DNA of 41,697 nt from Planococcus glaciei (GTDB lineage: Bacteria > Bacillota > Bacilli > Bacillales_A > Planococcaceae): contig NZ_FNDC01000022.1 in NCBI RefSeq assembly GCF_900099655.1, positions 1 through 41,697 on the forward strand. Direction: 5' to 3'. Each line of letters starts with the position of its first letter. Positions within the stretch are counted from its first letter, which is position 1. Made by a program: the position numbers and the translations under genes. Under the pieces are notes generated by a model, which made no database searches, was not told where the DNA came from, and saw only the letters and a list, made by a program, of their open reading frames with translations. Shown one piece after another: positions 16,035 through 23,927 of this stretch.

Positions 16035-17390
16035 GTGAAAAAGTTTACAGTTTCGACCTGGCTATTGTTTTTGATCCCGTCTATTCTGGGCGTGTTTTTA
16101 TTCATCGTGCCGGTACCAACAGAAGAAGGCTGGGTTGTGCCAATCGCTTTGCTGGCCAACTGGGTAGCAGGGTTTATTGAACCTATTGCACCGTGGATCA
16201 TGCTTATCATTATGCTAATTGCTGCTCTTGGATCAGTATTCAGCATCGCTAGAAAAGTAAATGAACACCATACGGTCTCATTCTTTGATAGATTATTTAA
16301 TGTCAATTTGTTTTGGACAATTGTCCGGATTGTCGGAGCCGTTTTCGCTGTCATGGTGCTGTTTCAAATCGGACCGGAAGCAGTTTGGAGCGAAGACACG
16401 GGCGGCCTTTTACTGTCTCCTGAGGGGTTATTGTCCTTCTTGTTCACTATTTTCCTGTTTGCCGGCCTTTTCCTCCCGCTTTTAATGAATTTCGGTCTTT
16501 TGGAATTGTTTGGAACCATGATGGTAAAAATCATGCGCCCGCTGTTTCGCTTGCCTGGGCGCTCATCAGTTGATGCGCTTGCGTCATTTGTTGGCGATGG
16601 AACAATTGGAGTTCTTTTGACCAACACGCAGTATATTCAAAATAAATATACGCAGCGCGAAGCTGCGATAATAGGGACCACTTTTTCGGTTGTTTCGATT
16701 ACGTTTGCCATTGTTGTTATTCAGCGCGTCGGCCTTGGGGAATATTTCCTGCCGTATTACGGAACCGTTATTTTAGCGAGCCTTGTGCTTGCGCTTATCA
16801 TGCCGCGTATTTTCCCATTAACCCAAAAGCCGACAACGTTTATGAACGGCAAGCCGCAGGAATCGATGTCTGAAGAAGTGCCGGAAGGATACAATGTTGT
16901 GTCCCACGGAGTTGAGAATGCCTTATCAAAAGCTGACGAAAACAAATCAGTAGCTGAATTCTTCAAGGACGGCTTTAAAAACGTTTTGGATATGTGGATC
17001 GGCGTAGCACCAGTTGTTATGGCGTTTGGCACGATTGCATTGATGCTGGCTACCTATACACCTATTTTCACCATTCTTGGCAAACCATTTGAACCGTATT
17101 TGAATCTGCTCGGTGTACCCGAAGCAGCAGAAGCTGCGCAATTGATGGTGGTCGGATTTGCCGATATGTTCTTGCCGGTCATACTTGCTGATGGCATGAT
17201 CGAATCCGAGCTGACGTTGTTTGTGGTTGCCACGATGTCGGTGACGCAATTGATCTACATGTCAGAAGTCGGCGGTTTGCTGCTCGGCTCGAGAATTCCC
17301 GTCAACATCTTAGACCTGATTGTCATTTTCCTGCTTCGCACAATTATCGCTTTGCCGATTGTTGCAGGCATTGGACATCTGTTATTTTAA
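16035..17390 (+). CDS. yjiH: YjiH family membrane protein with gate domains
   Basis: This 451-residue polytopic membrane protein has about ten to eleven predicted helices and two copies of the nucleoside-recognition (Gate) fold: residues about 130-230 (LPGRSSVDALASFVGDGTIGVLLTNTQ) and about 325-430. It matches the YjiH family, whose substrate is unknown; related gate proteins move nucleosides or ions. The GTG at 16035 has GGGG 7 nt upstream, matching the family start KKFTVSTWLLFLIPSILGV; an upstream extension to 15948 has no ribosome site and includes the promoter region. It is a single transcription unit with its own terminator. Confidence 0.85.
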   Translation: MKKFTVSTWLLFLIPSILGVFLFIVPVPTEEGWVVPIALLANWVAGFIEPIAPWIMLIIMLIAALGSVFSIARKVNEHHTVSFFDRLFNVNLFWTIVRIVGAVFAVMVLFQIGPEAVWSEDTGGLLLSPEGLLSFLFTIFLFAGLFLPLLMNFGLLELFGTMMVKIMRPLFRLPGRSSVDALASFVGDGTIGVLLTNTQYIQNKYTQREAAIIGTTFSVVSITFAIVVIQRVGLGEYFLPYYGTVILASLVLALIMPRIFPLTQKPTTFMNGKPQESMSEEVPEGYNVVSHGVENALSKADENKSVAEFFKDGFKNVLDMWIGVAPVVMAFGTIALMLATYTPIFTILGKPFEPYLNLLGVPEAAEAAQLMVVGFADMFLPVILADGMIESELTLFVVATMSVTQLIYMSEVGGLLLGSRIPVNILDLIVIFLLRTIIALPIVAGIGHLLF

Positions 17391-17400
17391 ACCAAGCTGA

Positions 17401-17432
17401 AAGGCCATTCGCGAAATGCGAATGGCCTTTTT
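17401..17432 (+). terminator. Intrinsic terminator of the yjiH-type gene
   Basis: A perfect 12-bp stem (17401-17412 with 17418-17429) with a GAAAT loop runs into T residues. Confidence 0.9.
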
Positions 17433-17448
17433 CATTGCGTATCCAATC

Positions 17449-17478
17449 AAAAAAGGAAACGATGATTACATCGTTTCC
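17449..17478 (-). terminator. Intrinsic terminator of tdh
   Basis: GGAAACGATG (17455-17464) pairs perfectly with CATCGTTTCC (17469-17478) around a 4-nt loop. On the minus strand the stem is followed by TTTTTTGATT. Confidence 0.88.
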
Positions 17479-17488
17479 CCTTCTTTAA

Positions 17489-18433
17489 TTAAACAGTCAT
17501 TAATTTTTTTTTTAGTTTTTCCAGCATGTCAGCAGTCATGGAGTCAAGGTCGTAGGCAGCTTTAAAGCCCCATTCTTTTTCGGCTGCTGATGCATCGATA
17601 TTGTCCGGCCAGCTGTCGGCAATTCCTTGTCTGATCGGGTCTACGTCGTAAGACATTTGGAAGTCCGGAATGTGCTTGCGGATGGAAGCCGCAATTTCAT
17701 CCGGCTCAAAACTCATGGCCGTTACGTTAAACGCATTGCGGTGCTCCAATTTTGCAGGATCTGCTTCCATCAAGTCAACAATCGACTGAAGCGCATCCGG
17801 CATATACATCATGTCCATGTAGGTGCCTTTTGCGATATACGACGTGTAGCGCTTCTGTTCAATCGCTTTGTAATAGATGTCCACTGCATAATCGGTCGTT
17901 CCGCCGCCCGGCTGCGCCACGTAGGAAATCAACCCTGGGAAGCGGACGCCTCGGGTATCCAGGTCAAATTTCTGGAAGTAATAATCGCAAAGCAGCTCTC
18001 CGGCAACTTTGTTGACGCCGTACATCGTCGTCGGACGCTGAAGCGTGTCCTGCGGCGTGTTCTTTTTCGGTGTAGAAGGTCCGAATGCTCCGATGGAACT
18101 TGGCGTGAAAAATTGCATATCGAGTTCTCTTGAAGCTTCCAGCGCATTCACCAGGCCGCCCATATTCAAGTTCCAGGCAAGCAACGGCTTTTCTTCCGCT
18201 GTGGCAGACAATAAAGCCGCCATATGCATCATCGTGTCGGCTCCGAAATCTTTTGCTAAATCGTGCATTCTTTGTGCATCTGTCACATCCAGCAATTCAA
18301 ACGGCCCCTGCATATCTTGTGCAGGGCGGATATCGGTAGCCAGGACATTGTCCCGTCCATAGATATTCCGCAGTTTTTCCACCAGTTCCGATCCAATTTG
18401 TCCAAGTGCCCCTGTAATCATTATTCGCTTCAT
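17489..18433 (-). CDS. tdh: L-threonine 3-dehydrogenase, short-chain (SDR) type
   Basis: This 314-residue NAD-dependent enzyme of the extended SDR fold oxidises threonine to 2-amino-3-oxobutyrate, which kbl (22644-23834) then cleaves to glycine and acetyl-CoA. The N-terminal [10 protein letters not shown] is the nucleotide-binding loop, PSSIGAFGP supplies the serine, and [13 protein letters not shown] holds the Tyr-x3-Lys catalytic pair. It resembles UDP-galactose epimerases in sequence but is closest to the SDR threonine dehydrogenases, with [15 protein letters not shown] typical of that group. AGGAG lies upstream of the ATG. A -35/-10 pair with a 17-bp spacer sits about 95-123 bp upstream. 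In other Firmicutes tdh is usually next to kbl; here they are separated by four genes. Confidence 0.88.
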   Translation of the reverse strand: MKRIMITGALGQIGSELVEKLRNIYGRDNVLATDIRPAQDMQGPFELLDVTDAQRMHDLAKDFGADTMMHMAALLSATAEEKPLLAWNLNMGGLVNALEASRELDMQFFTPSSIGAFGPSTPKKNTPQDTLQRPTTMYGVNKVAGELLCDYYFQKFDLDTRGVRFPGLISYVAQPGGGTTDYAVDIYYKAIEQKRYTSYIAKGTYMDMMYMPDALQSIVDLMEADPAKLEHRNAFNVTAMSFEPDEIAASIRKHIPDFQMSYDVDPIRQGIADSWPDNIDASAAEKEWGFKAAYDLDSMTADMLEKLKKKLMTV

Positions 18434-18485
18434 TTTAATGGTCTCCTCTCAACCGAAACAATTGTCCTCTGCAAAAACACAAAAA

Positions 18486-18548
18486 GAATTATAAATTCGT
18501 TGTCTTAGTAAGCTTTATCTTGTAGTCATTATAAATTGTTCTCTTTAA
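18486..18548 (-). promoter_or_regulatory. Imperfect repeat ATTATAAATT in the tdh upstream region
   Basis: ATTATAAATT occurs at 18488-18497 and again at 18528-18537, 40 bp apart, each followed by a similar GTT-rich stretch ending in TCTT. The second copy overlaps the predicted -10 box of tdh. The spacing is about four helical turns, so a regulator site is possible, but the sequence is AT-rich and chance is not excluded. Confidence 0.35.
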
Positions 18549-18556
18549 AAAAACAA
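18528..18556 (-). promoter_or_regulatory. Predicted sigma-A promoter of tdh
   Basis: On the minus strand, TTGTTT (18556-18551) and a perfect TATAAT (18533-18528) are 17 bp apart, leaving a leader of about 90 nt before the tdh start. Confidence 0.6.
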
Positions 18557-18599
18557 TATTTTTCAGTTATTGAATTAAGAAACATGCCAAACTATTCAT

Positions 18600-18628
18600 T
18601 TGTATGGTCAGATTCTTGGTGCTATAAT
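18600..18628 (+). promoter_or_regulatory. Predicted sigma-A promoter of tcyABC
   Basis: TTGTAT (18600-18605) and TATAAT (18623-18628) are separated by 17 bp. The leader to tcyA is about 190 nt; I see no T-box, SAM or other riboswitch signature in it. The 390-bp gap between tdh and tcyA holds this promoter, the tdh promoter and the imperfect repeat, and otherwise nothing I can name. Confidence 0.55.
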
Positions 18629-18823
18629 GATACAGTTCGTGGAGAGCTGAGCTTTTGCAATTCTGGTGCGCTTTTTTTGGCCCGTAAACCAAGTATTCCG
18701 CTTTGTTTTGTTTTCATAGTTTCCATTTTTATAAAAAAGGGTATAAAAAGCGACATGAACTTGTACGCATTAGAACTCCAACAGCTCGACTAATAAAAAT
18801 ATTATAGGAAATAGAGGGGATTT

Positions 18824-19654
18824 ATGATGAAGAAATTTAGTTTATTGTTAGTGCTCCTGCTTGCAGCAATCGTATTGGCAGCATGCGGAGGCGGCTCGAC
18901 AGAAGAAGATCCGACGACAGACGACGCAACAGGATCTGGCGGTACAGAAGAAGATGTGTTGGCTAAAGTGAAAGAAGAAGGCAAACTGGTTGTCGGTACG
19001 GAAGGAACATATCCTCCTTTCACTTTCCATGATGACTCCGGAAAGTTGACGGGTTTTGACGTAGAAATTGCACAGGAAGTCGGCAAACGCCTTGGCGTTG
19101 AAGTTGAATTTTTGGAAACGCAATGGGATGCCATGTTTGCAGGACTGGATTCAGGCCGCTTTGATATGGTCGCGAACCAAGTCGGCATCAACCCTGAACG
19201 TGAAGAAAGCTATGAGTTTTCAGATCCGTATATTTCTTCTACTGCCGTACTGGTAGTGGCAAAAGACAATGAAGAAATCAAAAGCTTTGAAGACCTTGAA
19301 GGAAAACTTTCTGCCCAGTCGCTAACCAGCAACTATGCCGAAACTGCCCGCTCGTTCGGTGCTGAAATCGAAGGCGTCGAAGGTTTTAACCAAGCCATTG
19401 AATTATTGAATTCCGGGCGCGTTGATGCAACTGTCAATGACAATTTAACCGTTCTGGACTTTTTGAAACAGCGCCCCGATGCCAATATTGAAATCGTGGA
19501 TGAAGCTTCAGATGCAGCGAAAAGTGCATTGTTATTCCGTAAAGGCAGCGGTGCTATTGTTGAAGAAGCAAACACAGCCCTAGCTGAAATGATTGAAGAC
19601 GGCACATACGACAAAATCTCTGAAAAATGGTTCGGCGAAAATGTACTTGAATAA
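18824..19654 (+). CDS. tcyA: Cystine-binding lipoprotein TcyA
   Basis: This 276-residue solute-binding protein of an ABC importer is anchored outside the membrane. Its signal peptide ends in a lipobox LAAC with Cys at about residue 21. A low-complexity acidic linker follows, then the polar-amino-acid binding domain: [25 protein letters not shown], then [24 protein letters not shown] and AQSLTSNY. These segments closely follow B. subtilis TcyA, which binds L-cystine, so I assign that substrate rather than glutamine. AGAGGGG lies upstream of two adjacent ATG codons (18824 and 18827). It is the first gene of tcyABC. Confidence 0.88.
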   Translation: MMKKFSLLLVLLLAAIVLAACGGGSTEEDPTTDDATGSGGTEEDVLAKVKEEGKLVVGTEGTYPPFTFHDDSGKLTGFDVEIAQEVGKRLGVEVEFLETQWDAMFAGLDSGRFDMVANQVGINPEREESYEFSDPYISSTAVLVVAKDNEEIKSFEDLEGKLSAQSLTSNYAETARSFGAEIEGVEGFNQAIELLNSGRVDATVNDNLTVLDFLKQRPDANIEIVDEASDAAKSALLFRKGSGAIVEEANTALAEMIEDGTYDKISEKWFGENVLE

Positions 19655-20342
19655 TATCTTCTCTGATCCGGTTAGGCTGGAGCGTCTTTCGGACATTTCC
19701 CAATCCGCCTGGCTGCCGTTGCTGGAAGGGCTGGTCCAGTATACGATTCCTTTAACGTTGATCGCTTTCGTACTCGGGCTGATTTTAGCTGTCTTGACAG
19801 CACTTGCCCGTATTTCTACAGTAAAAATCCTGCAATGGATCGCCCGTGTGTATGTTTCGATTATCCGCGGGACGCCGTTGCTCGTTCAGTTGTTCATCTT
19901 GTTTTACGGGCTGCCGACAATCGGAGTGGTCATCGATCCGTTTCCGGCTGCGATTCTCGGATTTTCATTGAATGTCGGAGCCTATGCTTCCGAAGTGATC
20001 CGGGCGTCCATTTTGTCCATCCCGAAAGGCCAATGGGAAGCAGCGGATACGATTGGCATGACGTATGTCCAATCCCTTCGCCGCGTCATCTTGCCGCAGG
20101 CGGCACGCGTGTCCATCCCGCCCCTTTCGAATACATTTATCAGTTTGGTAAAAGATACGTCGCTGGCATCGCTGATTCTCGTGACGGAAATGTTCCGCAT
20201 CGCCCAGCAGATTGCTGCAACAAACTATGAATTCCTTTTGTTATATGGCCAAGCAGCCTTAATATACTGGGTCGTCTGTTTCTTATTGTCAATCGGCCAA
20301 GGCAGACTGGAACATCGTTTTGACCGTTATGTTTCCCGCTAA
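19641..20342 (+). CDS. tcyB: Cystine ABC transporter permease TcyB
   Basis: This 233-residue HisM-type permease has five to six membrane helices and the coupling loop [23 protein letters not shown], matching the EAA loop of polar-amino-acid importers. [15 protein letters not shown] is the signature before it. The start at 19641 overlaps the end of tcyA by 14 bp, implying translational coupling, and has only a weak ribosome site; an open-frame extension to 19593 would lie further inside tcyA and is unlikely. The protein forms the membrane channel with TcyA and TcyC. Confidence 0.88.
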   Translation: MYLNNIFSDPVRLERLSDISQSAWLPLLEGLVQYTIPLTLIAFVLGLILAVLTALARISTVKILQWIARVYVSIIRGTPLLVQLFILFYGLPTIGVVIDPFPAAILGFSLNVGAYASEVIRASILSIPKGQWEAADTIGMTYVQSLRRVILPQAARVSIPPLSNTFISLVKDTSLASLILVTEMFRIAQQIAATNYEFLLLYGQAALIYWVVCFLLSIGQGRLEHRFDRYVSR

Positions 20343-20377
20343 TAAAGGCAAGGTAAGATTGCAGTAAGGAGCGAATT

Positions 20378-21127
20378 ATGATATCTATCAGAAATTTACA
20401 CAAGAAGTTCGGTGATTTGGAAGTGTTGAAAGGCATTGATGTCGACGTCCAAAAAGGACAAGCAATCGTTGTCATCGGCCCTTCCGGATCCGGAAAAACC
20501 ACTTTTTTAAGATGCTTGAACATCCTGGAAGTTCCTACTGCCGGATCGGTTACGATTGACGACCAGACTGCAGATTTTTCGAAGCCCTTTTCTAAACGCC
20601 AGATTACGGCTTTCCGAAAACAATCGGCCATGGTATTCCAGCATTACAATTTGTTCCCTCACATGACGGCGCTTGAAAACGTCATGGAAGGGCCCATCAT
20701 CGTCCAGAAAAAAGACAAAGCGGCGGCACGCAAAAAAGCGGAAGCAATCTTAACAAAAGTTGGCCTCAGCGACAAAATGGATTATTATCCGTTTCAATTG
20801 TCAGGCGGTCAGCAGCAGCGCGTCGGCATTGCCCGTGCGCTCGCGTTGGAGCCGAAAGTGATGCTGTTTGATGAGCCAACGTCAGCGCTTGACCCGGAAC
20901 TGGTCGGCGAAGTGCTGCAGGTTATGAAAGACCTTGCTTCTGAAGGCATGACAATGGTCGTTGTCACGCATGAAATGCGCTTTGCCAAAGGCGTCGCCGA
21001 TGAAGTGCTCTTTATGGACGGCGGCAAAATCGTGGAGCGCGGCAAACCGGAAGATATTTTTAACAACCCGAAAGAAGAACGCACCCAACAATTCTTGAAC
21101 TTGATCGAAAAAACCGATGTGATTTAA
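20378..21127 (+). CDS. tcyC: Cystine ABC transporter ATPase TcyC
   Basis: This 249-residue GlnQ-type ATPase has the Walker [11 protein letters not shown]-loop [15 protein letters not shown], signature [16 protein letters not shown], Walker [15 protein letters not shown] and switch histidine VTHEMRF, all intact. It powers cystine import with TcyA and TcyB. AAGGAG precedes the ATG. The operon ends at a terminator just after it. Imported cystine is reduced to cysteine, complementing the cysteine made by the mccA-mccB route further along. Confidence 0.93.
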   Translation: MISIRNLHKKFGDLEVLKGIDVDVQKGQAIVVIGPSGSGKTTFLRCLNILEVPTAGSVTIDDQTADFSKPFSKRQITAFRKQSAMVFQHYNLFPHMTALENVMEGPIIVQKKDKAAARKKAEAILTKVGLSDKMDYYPFQLSGGQQQRVGIARALALEPKVMLFDEPTSALDPELVGEVLQVMKDLASEGMTMVVVTHEMRFAKGVADEVLFMDGGKIVERGKPEDIFNNPKEERTQQFLNLIEKTDVI

Positions 21128-21131
21128 AGCG

Positions 21132-21159
21132 ACGCTGCCTTTATTAGGCAGCGTTTTTT
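21132..21159 (+). terminator. Intrinsic terminator of tcyABC
   Basis: ACGCTGCCT (21132-21140) pairs with AGGCAGCGT (21146-21154), a 5-nt loop between them, and a T tract follows. Confidence 0.9.
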
Positions 21160-21210
21160 AGTTGGCTGATGAATAATTATTCTTCTAACTCTTTTTTTAT
21201 ACCTAATTGA

Positions 21211-21240
21211 TTGCCTTCCTCTTTTTGCAGGCTGTATACT
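21211..21240 (+). promoter_or_regulatory. Possible promoter of the M20 amidohydrolase gene
   Basis: TTGCCT (21211-21216) and TATACT (21235-21240) are separated by 18 bp, about 43 bp before the ATG. Both boxes are imperfect. Confidence 0.4.
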
Positions 21241-21282
21241 GGTAGCAATGTATTTATTCTAAAAGTAAGGGGAATTAAATCT

Positions 21283-22458
21283 ATGCAATCAGCTGCAATG
21301 ACCAAAATTGAGTCACTTTACGAAGAAATGGTGGCCATACGACGCCACCTCCATATGCACCCTGAACTGTCCCATCAGGAAGTCGAAACGCCTGCATTTA
21401 TTGCGGACAAGCTTGAAGAAATGGGTGTCGAAGTCCGCCGCAATGTAGGCGGACGCGGTGTTGTCGGTACGATCCGCGGCGCCAAACCCGGCAAGACGAT
21501 CGCTTTTCGCGCGGATTTTGATGCGCTGCCGATCGATGATAAAAAAGATGTAGCTTATAAATCCACAGTGCCCGGTGTGATGCATGCGTGCGGCCATGAC
21601 GGGCATACCGCTGGCCTGCTGGGCTTTGCCAAAGCGATGGTCGCTATGAAAGATGAACTTCCTGGAACCATCGTACTGATTCATCAGTTCGGCGAAGAAT
21701 TGTCGCCCGGCGGCGCGCGCGGCATGATCGAAGACGGCTGCCTGGACGGCGTTGACCTCGTTTACGGAGCGCATATCCAAAGCAAGATGGAAAATGGCCG
21801 CGTCTTTGTGCGTGACGGCTTTTTGCAGGCCTCTGAGGACGCCCTTAAGATAATCGTCAAAGGCTACGGCACGCACGGCGCTGAACCTCATACAGGCGTC
21901 GATCCGATCTTGGCAGCCAGCCATATCATGGTGGCCTTGCAGTCTATCGTCAGCCGCAATGCCGACCCGCTCAAGGAACTTGTCGTTTCCATCGGCAAAT
22001 TCCATGCCGGCGATGCGGACAATGTGATTCCAAGTGAAGCTGTTTTAGAAGGCACCATCCGTGTATTCGATCCCGCTCTCCGCAAACTTGCCGGTGAGCG
22101 CGTGACAGCCATTGCTGAGAACGTTGCCCGTGCGATGGGCGCCAGTGCGGAAGTAATCGTCGAGACCGGCTACGACGCATTGTGGAACGATCCTGAAGCG
22201 ATGGACATCGTGCGCAGCGCTGCGATTGAAACGCTCGGCGAAGAAATTGTCATCGAAACCAGTCCGGTCATGCCGGTTGAGGACTTCGCTTACTATACCC
22301 AAGTAAAACCCGGTGCTTACTTTTTTGTCGGGGCGAAAATGGAACACGATCTCTTGAGCTTCCCGCATCACCATGAAAACTTTGATTTTCATGAAGAAGC
22401 AATGCTGATTGCTGCAAAAGTGTTTGCGGCAACTTACTTTAAAGCACAAGCGATGTAA
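21283..22458 (+). CDS. M20 family amidohydrolase (N-acyl amino acid hydrolase)
   Basis: This 391-residue enzyme of the M20D amidohydrolase family probably removes an acyl group from an N-acylated amino acid or similar amide in the cytosol. Metal-site motifs are present: HPELSHQE, HACGHDGHTAGLLG, GEELSPGGARGM (two Glu, one catalytic), GTHGAEPHTGVDP in the lid domain, and the C-terminal HHHENFDF. The ATG at 21283 has AAGGGG 10 nt upstream. Relatives in B. subtilis include YhaA and YxeP, and the exact substrate cannot be read from sequence. The gene stands alone between the tcyABC terminator and its own terminator. Confidence 0.87.
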   Translation: MQSAAMTKIESLYEEMVAIRRHLHMHPELSHQEVETPAFIADKLEEMGVEVRRNVGGRGVVGTIRGAKPGKTIAFRADFDALPIDDKKDVAYKSTVPGVMHACGHDGHTAGLLGFAKAMVAMKDELPGTIVLIHQFGEELSPGGARGMIEDGCLDGVDLVYGAHIQSKMENGRVFVRDGFLQASEDALKIIVKGYGTHGAEPHTGVDPILAASHIMVALQSIVSRNADPLKELVVSIGKFHAGDADNVIPSEAVLEGTIRVFDPALRKLAGERVTAIAENVARAMGASAEVIVETGYDALWNDPEAMDIVRSAAIETLGEEIVIETSPVMPVEDFAYYTQVKPGAYFFVGAKMEHDLLSFPHHHENFDFHEEAMLIAAKVFAATYFKAQAM

Positions 22459-22465
22459 ACGAGCT

Positions 22466-22495
22466 AAAGCGGATGCCTGGTGCATCCGCTTTTTT
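22466..22495 (+). terminator. Intrinsic terminator of the amidohydrolase gene
   Basis: AAAGCGGATGC (22466-22476) pairs perfectly with GCATCCGCTTT (22482-22492), loop CTGGT, then T residues. Confidence 0.9.
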
Positions 22496-22501
22496 AATGG
22501 A

Positions 22502-22608
22502 GAAGCGTATTTTTCATTTTGCTGAGCGTATTTTAGTTTTTGTCGAGCGTATTTCAGCTTTTGTCGAGCGTATTTTAACCTTCGTTGAGCGTATTCCGCC
22601 AAATCAAT
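22502..22608. repeat. Array 1: five GAGCGTATTT repeats, exactly 21 bp apart
   Basis: The core AGCGTATT starts at 22504, 22525, 22546, 22567 and 22588, an unbroken 21-bp step. The consensus unit is close to GAGCGTATTTTAACCTTTRT; units 2-4 are the best conserved after the core. It lies between two convergent genes, after the amidohydrolase terminator and before the kbl terminator. The 21-bp period makes the minus strand look like a heptad-repeat peptide over this stretch, which is a reading-frame shadow. Arrays 2 and 3 share the core. Confidence 0.85.
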
Positions 22609-22636
22609 AAAAAAACCCGCCGGGATGGCGGGTTTT
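22605..22636 (-). terminator. Intrinsic terminator of kbl
   Basis: AAAACCCGCC (22612-22621) pairs with GGCGGGTTTT (22627-22636) around a 5-nt loop. The A run at 22609-22615 reads as the T tract on the minus strand. Confidence 0.9.
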
Positions 22637-22643
22637 CGTCTGT

Positions 22644-23834
22644 TTAGTTGATGACGCCGAGTTCTTTTCCGACTCTTGCGTAGACTTCGATTGCATTGTC
22701 GAGCATTTCTTTTGAATGCGCCGCTGTTGGCATGTTGCGGACGCGCCCTGTGCCTTTGGCAACTGTCGGGAAGACGATTGATTTCGCGTAAACGCCTTCT
22801 TCAAACAAACGCTTCGAAAATTGCTGTGTCAGTTTTTCATCGCCGATGATGCATGGCGTGATCGGCGTTTCGGAATCACCGATATTGAATCCAAGCTCTT
22901 TCAAGCCTTTTTTCAAGTAGTCGCCGTTATCCCAGAGCTTGTCATGCAATTCTGTGGAATCGATGATCATCTGCAATGCAGAAATGATGGCTGCTACGTC
23001 GCCTGGAGTTACGGCAGTCGAGAACAAGAATGGACGTGAACGGACTCTCAGCCAGTCAATCAGGTTTTGTTTTCCGGCTACATAACCGCCAACAACACCG
23101 ACTGCTTTTGACAAAGTTCCCATTTGCATATCGATTTCTTTTTCAAGGCCGAAATGTTTCACAGTCCCTTTCCCTTTGCCAGTGACGCCAGATCCATGCG
23201 CATCGTCAACATAAGTAATCAAGTCGAATTCTTTTGCAATTTCCACGATTTCCGGAAGCTTGGCAATGTCACCGTCCATTGAGAACACGCCATCAGTGAT
23301 CACCATAACTTTATTGTACAGGCCGGATTCAGTCGCTTCTTTCGCTTTCGCGCGAAGGTCTTCCATGTCCGAGTGTTTGAATGCAATGATTTTCGCTTTC
23401 GACAAACGGCAGCCGTCAATAATGGATGCGTGGTTCAATTGATCCGACAAAATTGCATCGTTTTTGTCCATAACTGCAGAAATGGCTGCCATATTGCAGT
23501 TAAAGCCGGACTGGTAAGAAATCGCAGCTTCTGTGCCTTTGAACTCCGCCAATTTCTCTTCCAGTTTGATGTGCAAGTCAAGCGTCCCGTTAATTGAACG
23601 GACCGCACCTGCGCCTACGCCGTATGCATCAATGGCGTCTTTGGCCACTTGCTTCAAGTTTTCGTTCGTCGCAAGCCCCAAATAGTTGTTTGAAGACAAA
23701 TTGATCAATTCTTTGCCGCGCACTTTGATCATCGGGCCATTTGGTCCTTCTACTGTATCCACTTCATTATATAAGCCCTGCTCTTTCAGTTCGTTCAGGT
23801 TTGTTTCTAAAAATGCATCCAATTTTTTCGACAA
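22644..23834 (-). CDS. kbl: Glycine C-acetyltransferase (2-amino-3-ketobutyrate CoA ligase)
   Basis: This 396-residue PLP enzyme of the alpha-oxoamine synthase family cleaves 2-amino-3-oxobutyrate, the product of threonine dehydrogenase, with CoA to give glycine and acetyl-CoA. The cofactor lysine is Lys243 in [12 protein letters not shown], with the aspartate of [16 protein letters not shown] near residue 210. I use TTG at 23834, which gives the usual family length and has GGAAGAGGA upstream; the ATG at 23870 has no ribosome site. In many bacteria kbl sits directly beside tdh. Here tcyABC and the amidohydrolase lie between them, and each has its own terminator. Confidence 0.93.
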   Translation of the reverse strand: MSKKLDAFLETNLNELKEQGLYNEVDTVEGPNGPMIKVRGKELINLSSNNYLGLATNENLKQVAKDAIDAYGVGAGAVRSINGTLDLHIKLEEKLAEFKGTEAAISYQSGFNCNMAAISAVMDKNDAILSDQLNHASIIDGCRLSKAKIIAFKHSDMEDLRAKAKEATESGLYNKVMVITDGVFSMDGDIAKLPEIVEIAKEFDLITYVDDAHGSGVTGKGKGTVKHFGLEKEIDMQMGTLSKAVGVVGGYVAGKQNLIDWLRVRSRPFLFSTAVTPGDVAAIISALQMIIDSTELHDKLWDNGDYLKKGLKELGFNIGDSETPITPCIIGDEKLTQQFSKRLFEEGVYAKSIVFPTVAKGTGRVRNMPTAAHSKEMLDNAIEVYARVGKELGVIN

Positions 23835-23896
23835 TGTCCTCTTCCTTTCGCAAGCAATTTCACTTTCCATCTTATCATAACGCAAATTTTTCCCAA

Positions 23897-23922
23897 AAGA
23901 AAAAGCGGACCGAGGTCCGCTT
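23897..23922 (-). terminator. Intrinsic terminator of the metallopeptidase gene
   Basis: AAGCGGAC (23903-23910) pairs with GTCCGCTT (23915-23922) around CGAG. Sequence 23897-23902 reads as a T-rich tract on the minus strand. Confidence 0.85.
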
Positions 23923-23927
23923 ACCTT

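Noticed and set aside
17489..18433. UDP-glucose 4-epimerase as the product of the SDR gene
   Set aside because: The fold is shared, but [15 protein letters not shown] and the presence of kbl in the window favour threonine dehydrogenase.
18754..18792. A 12-codon frame (starting MNLYALELQQ) just before tcyA, considered as a leader peptide
   Set aside because: No Shine-Dalgarno at a proper distance, no regulatory codon run such as cysteine, and no attenuator hairpin follows.
18824..21127. Glutamine importer (GlnHPQ type) instead of cystine importer
   Set aside because: The binding protein follows TcyA motifs such as [17 protein letters not shown] and AQSLTSNY more closely; substrate is still a prediction.
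21311..22005. Antisense open frames longer than 200 codons over several genes
   Set aside because: These are compositional shadows of the real genes on the other strand and have no ribosome sites or motifs.
22045..22602. A minus-strand open frame with a heptad-repeat start
   Set aside because: The heptads are the 21-bp steps of array 1 read as codons; the rest is antisense to the M20 amidohydrolase.
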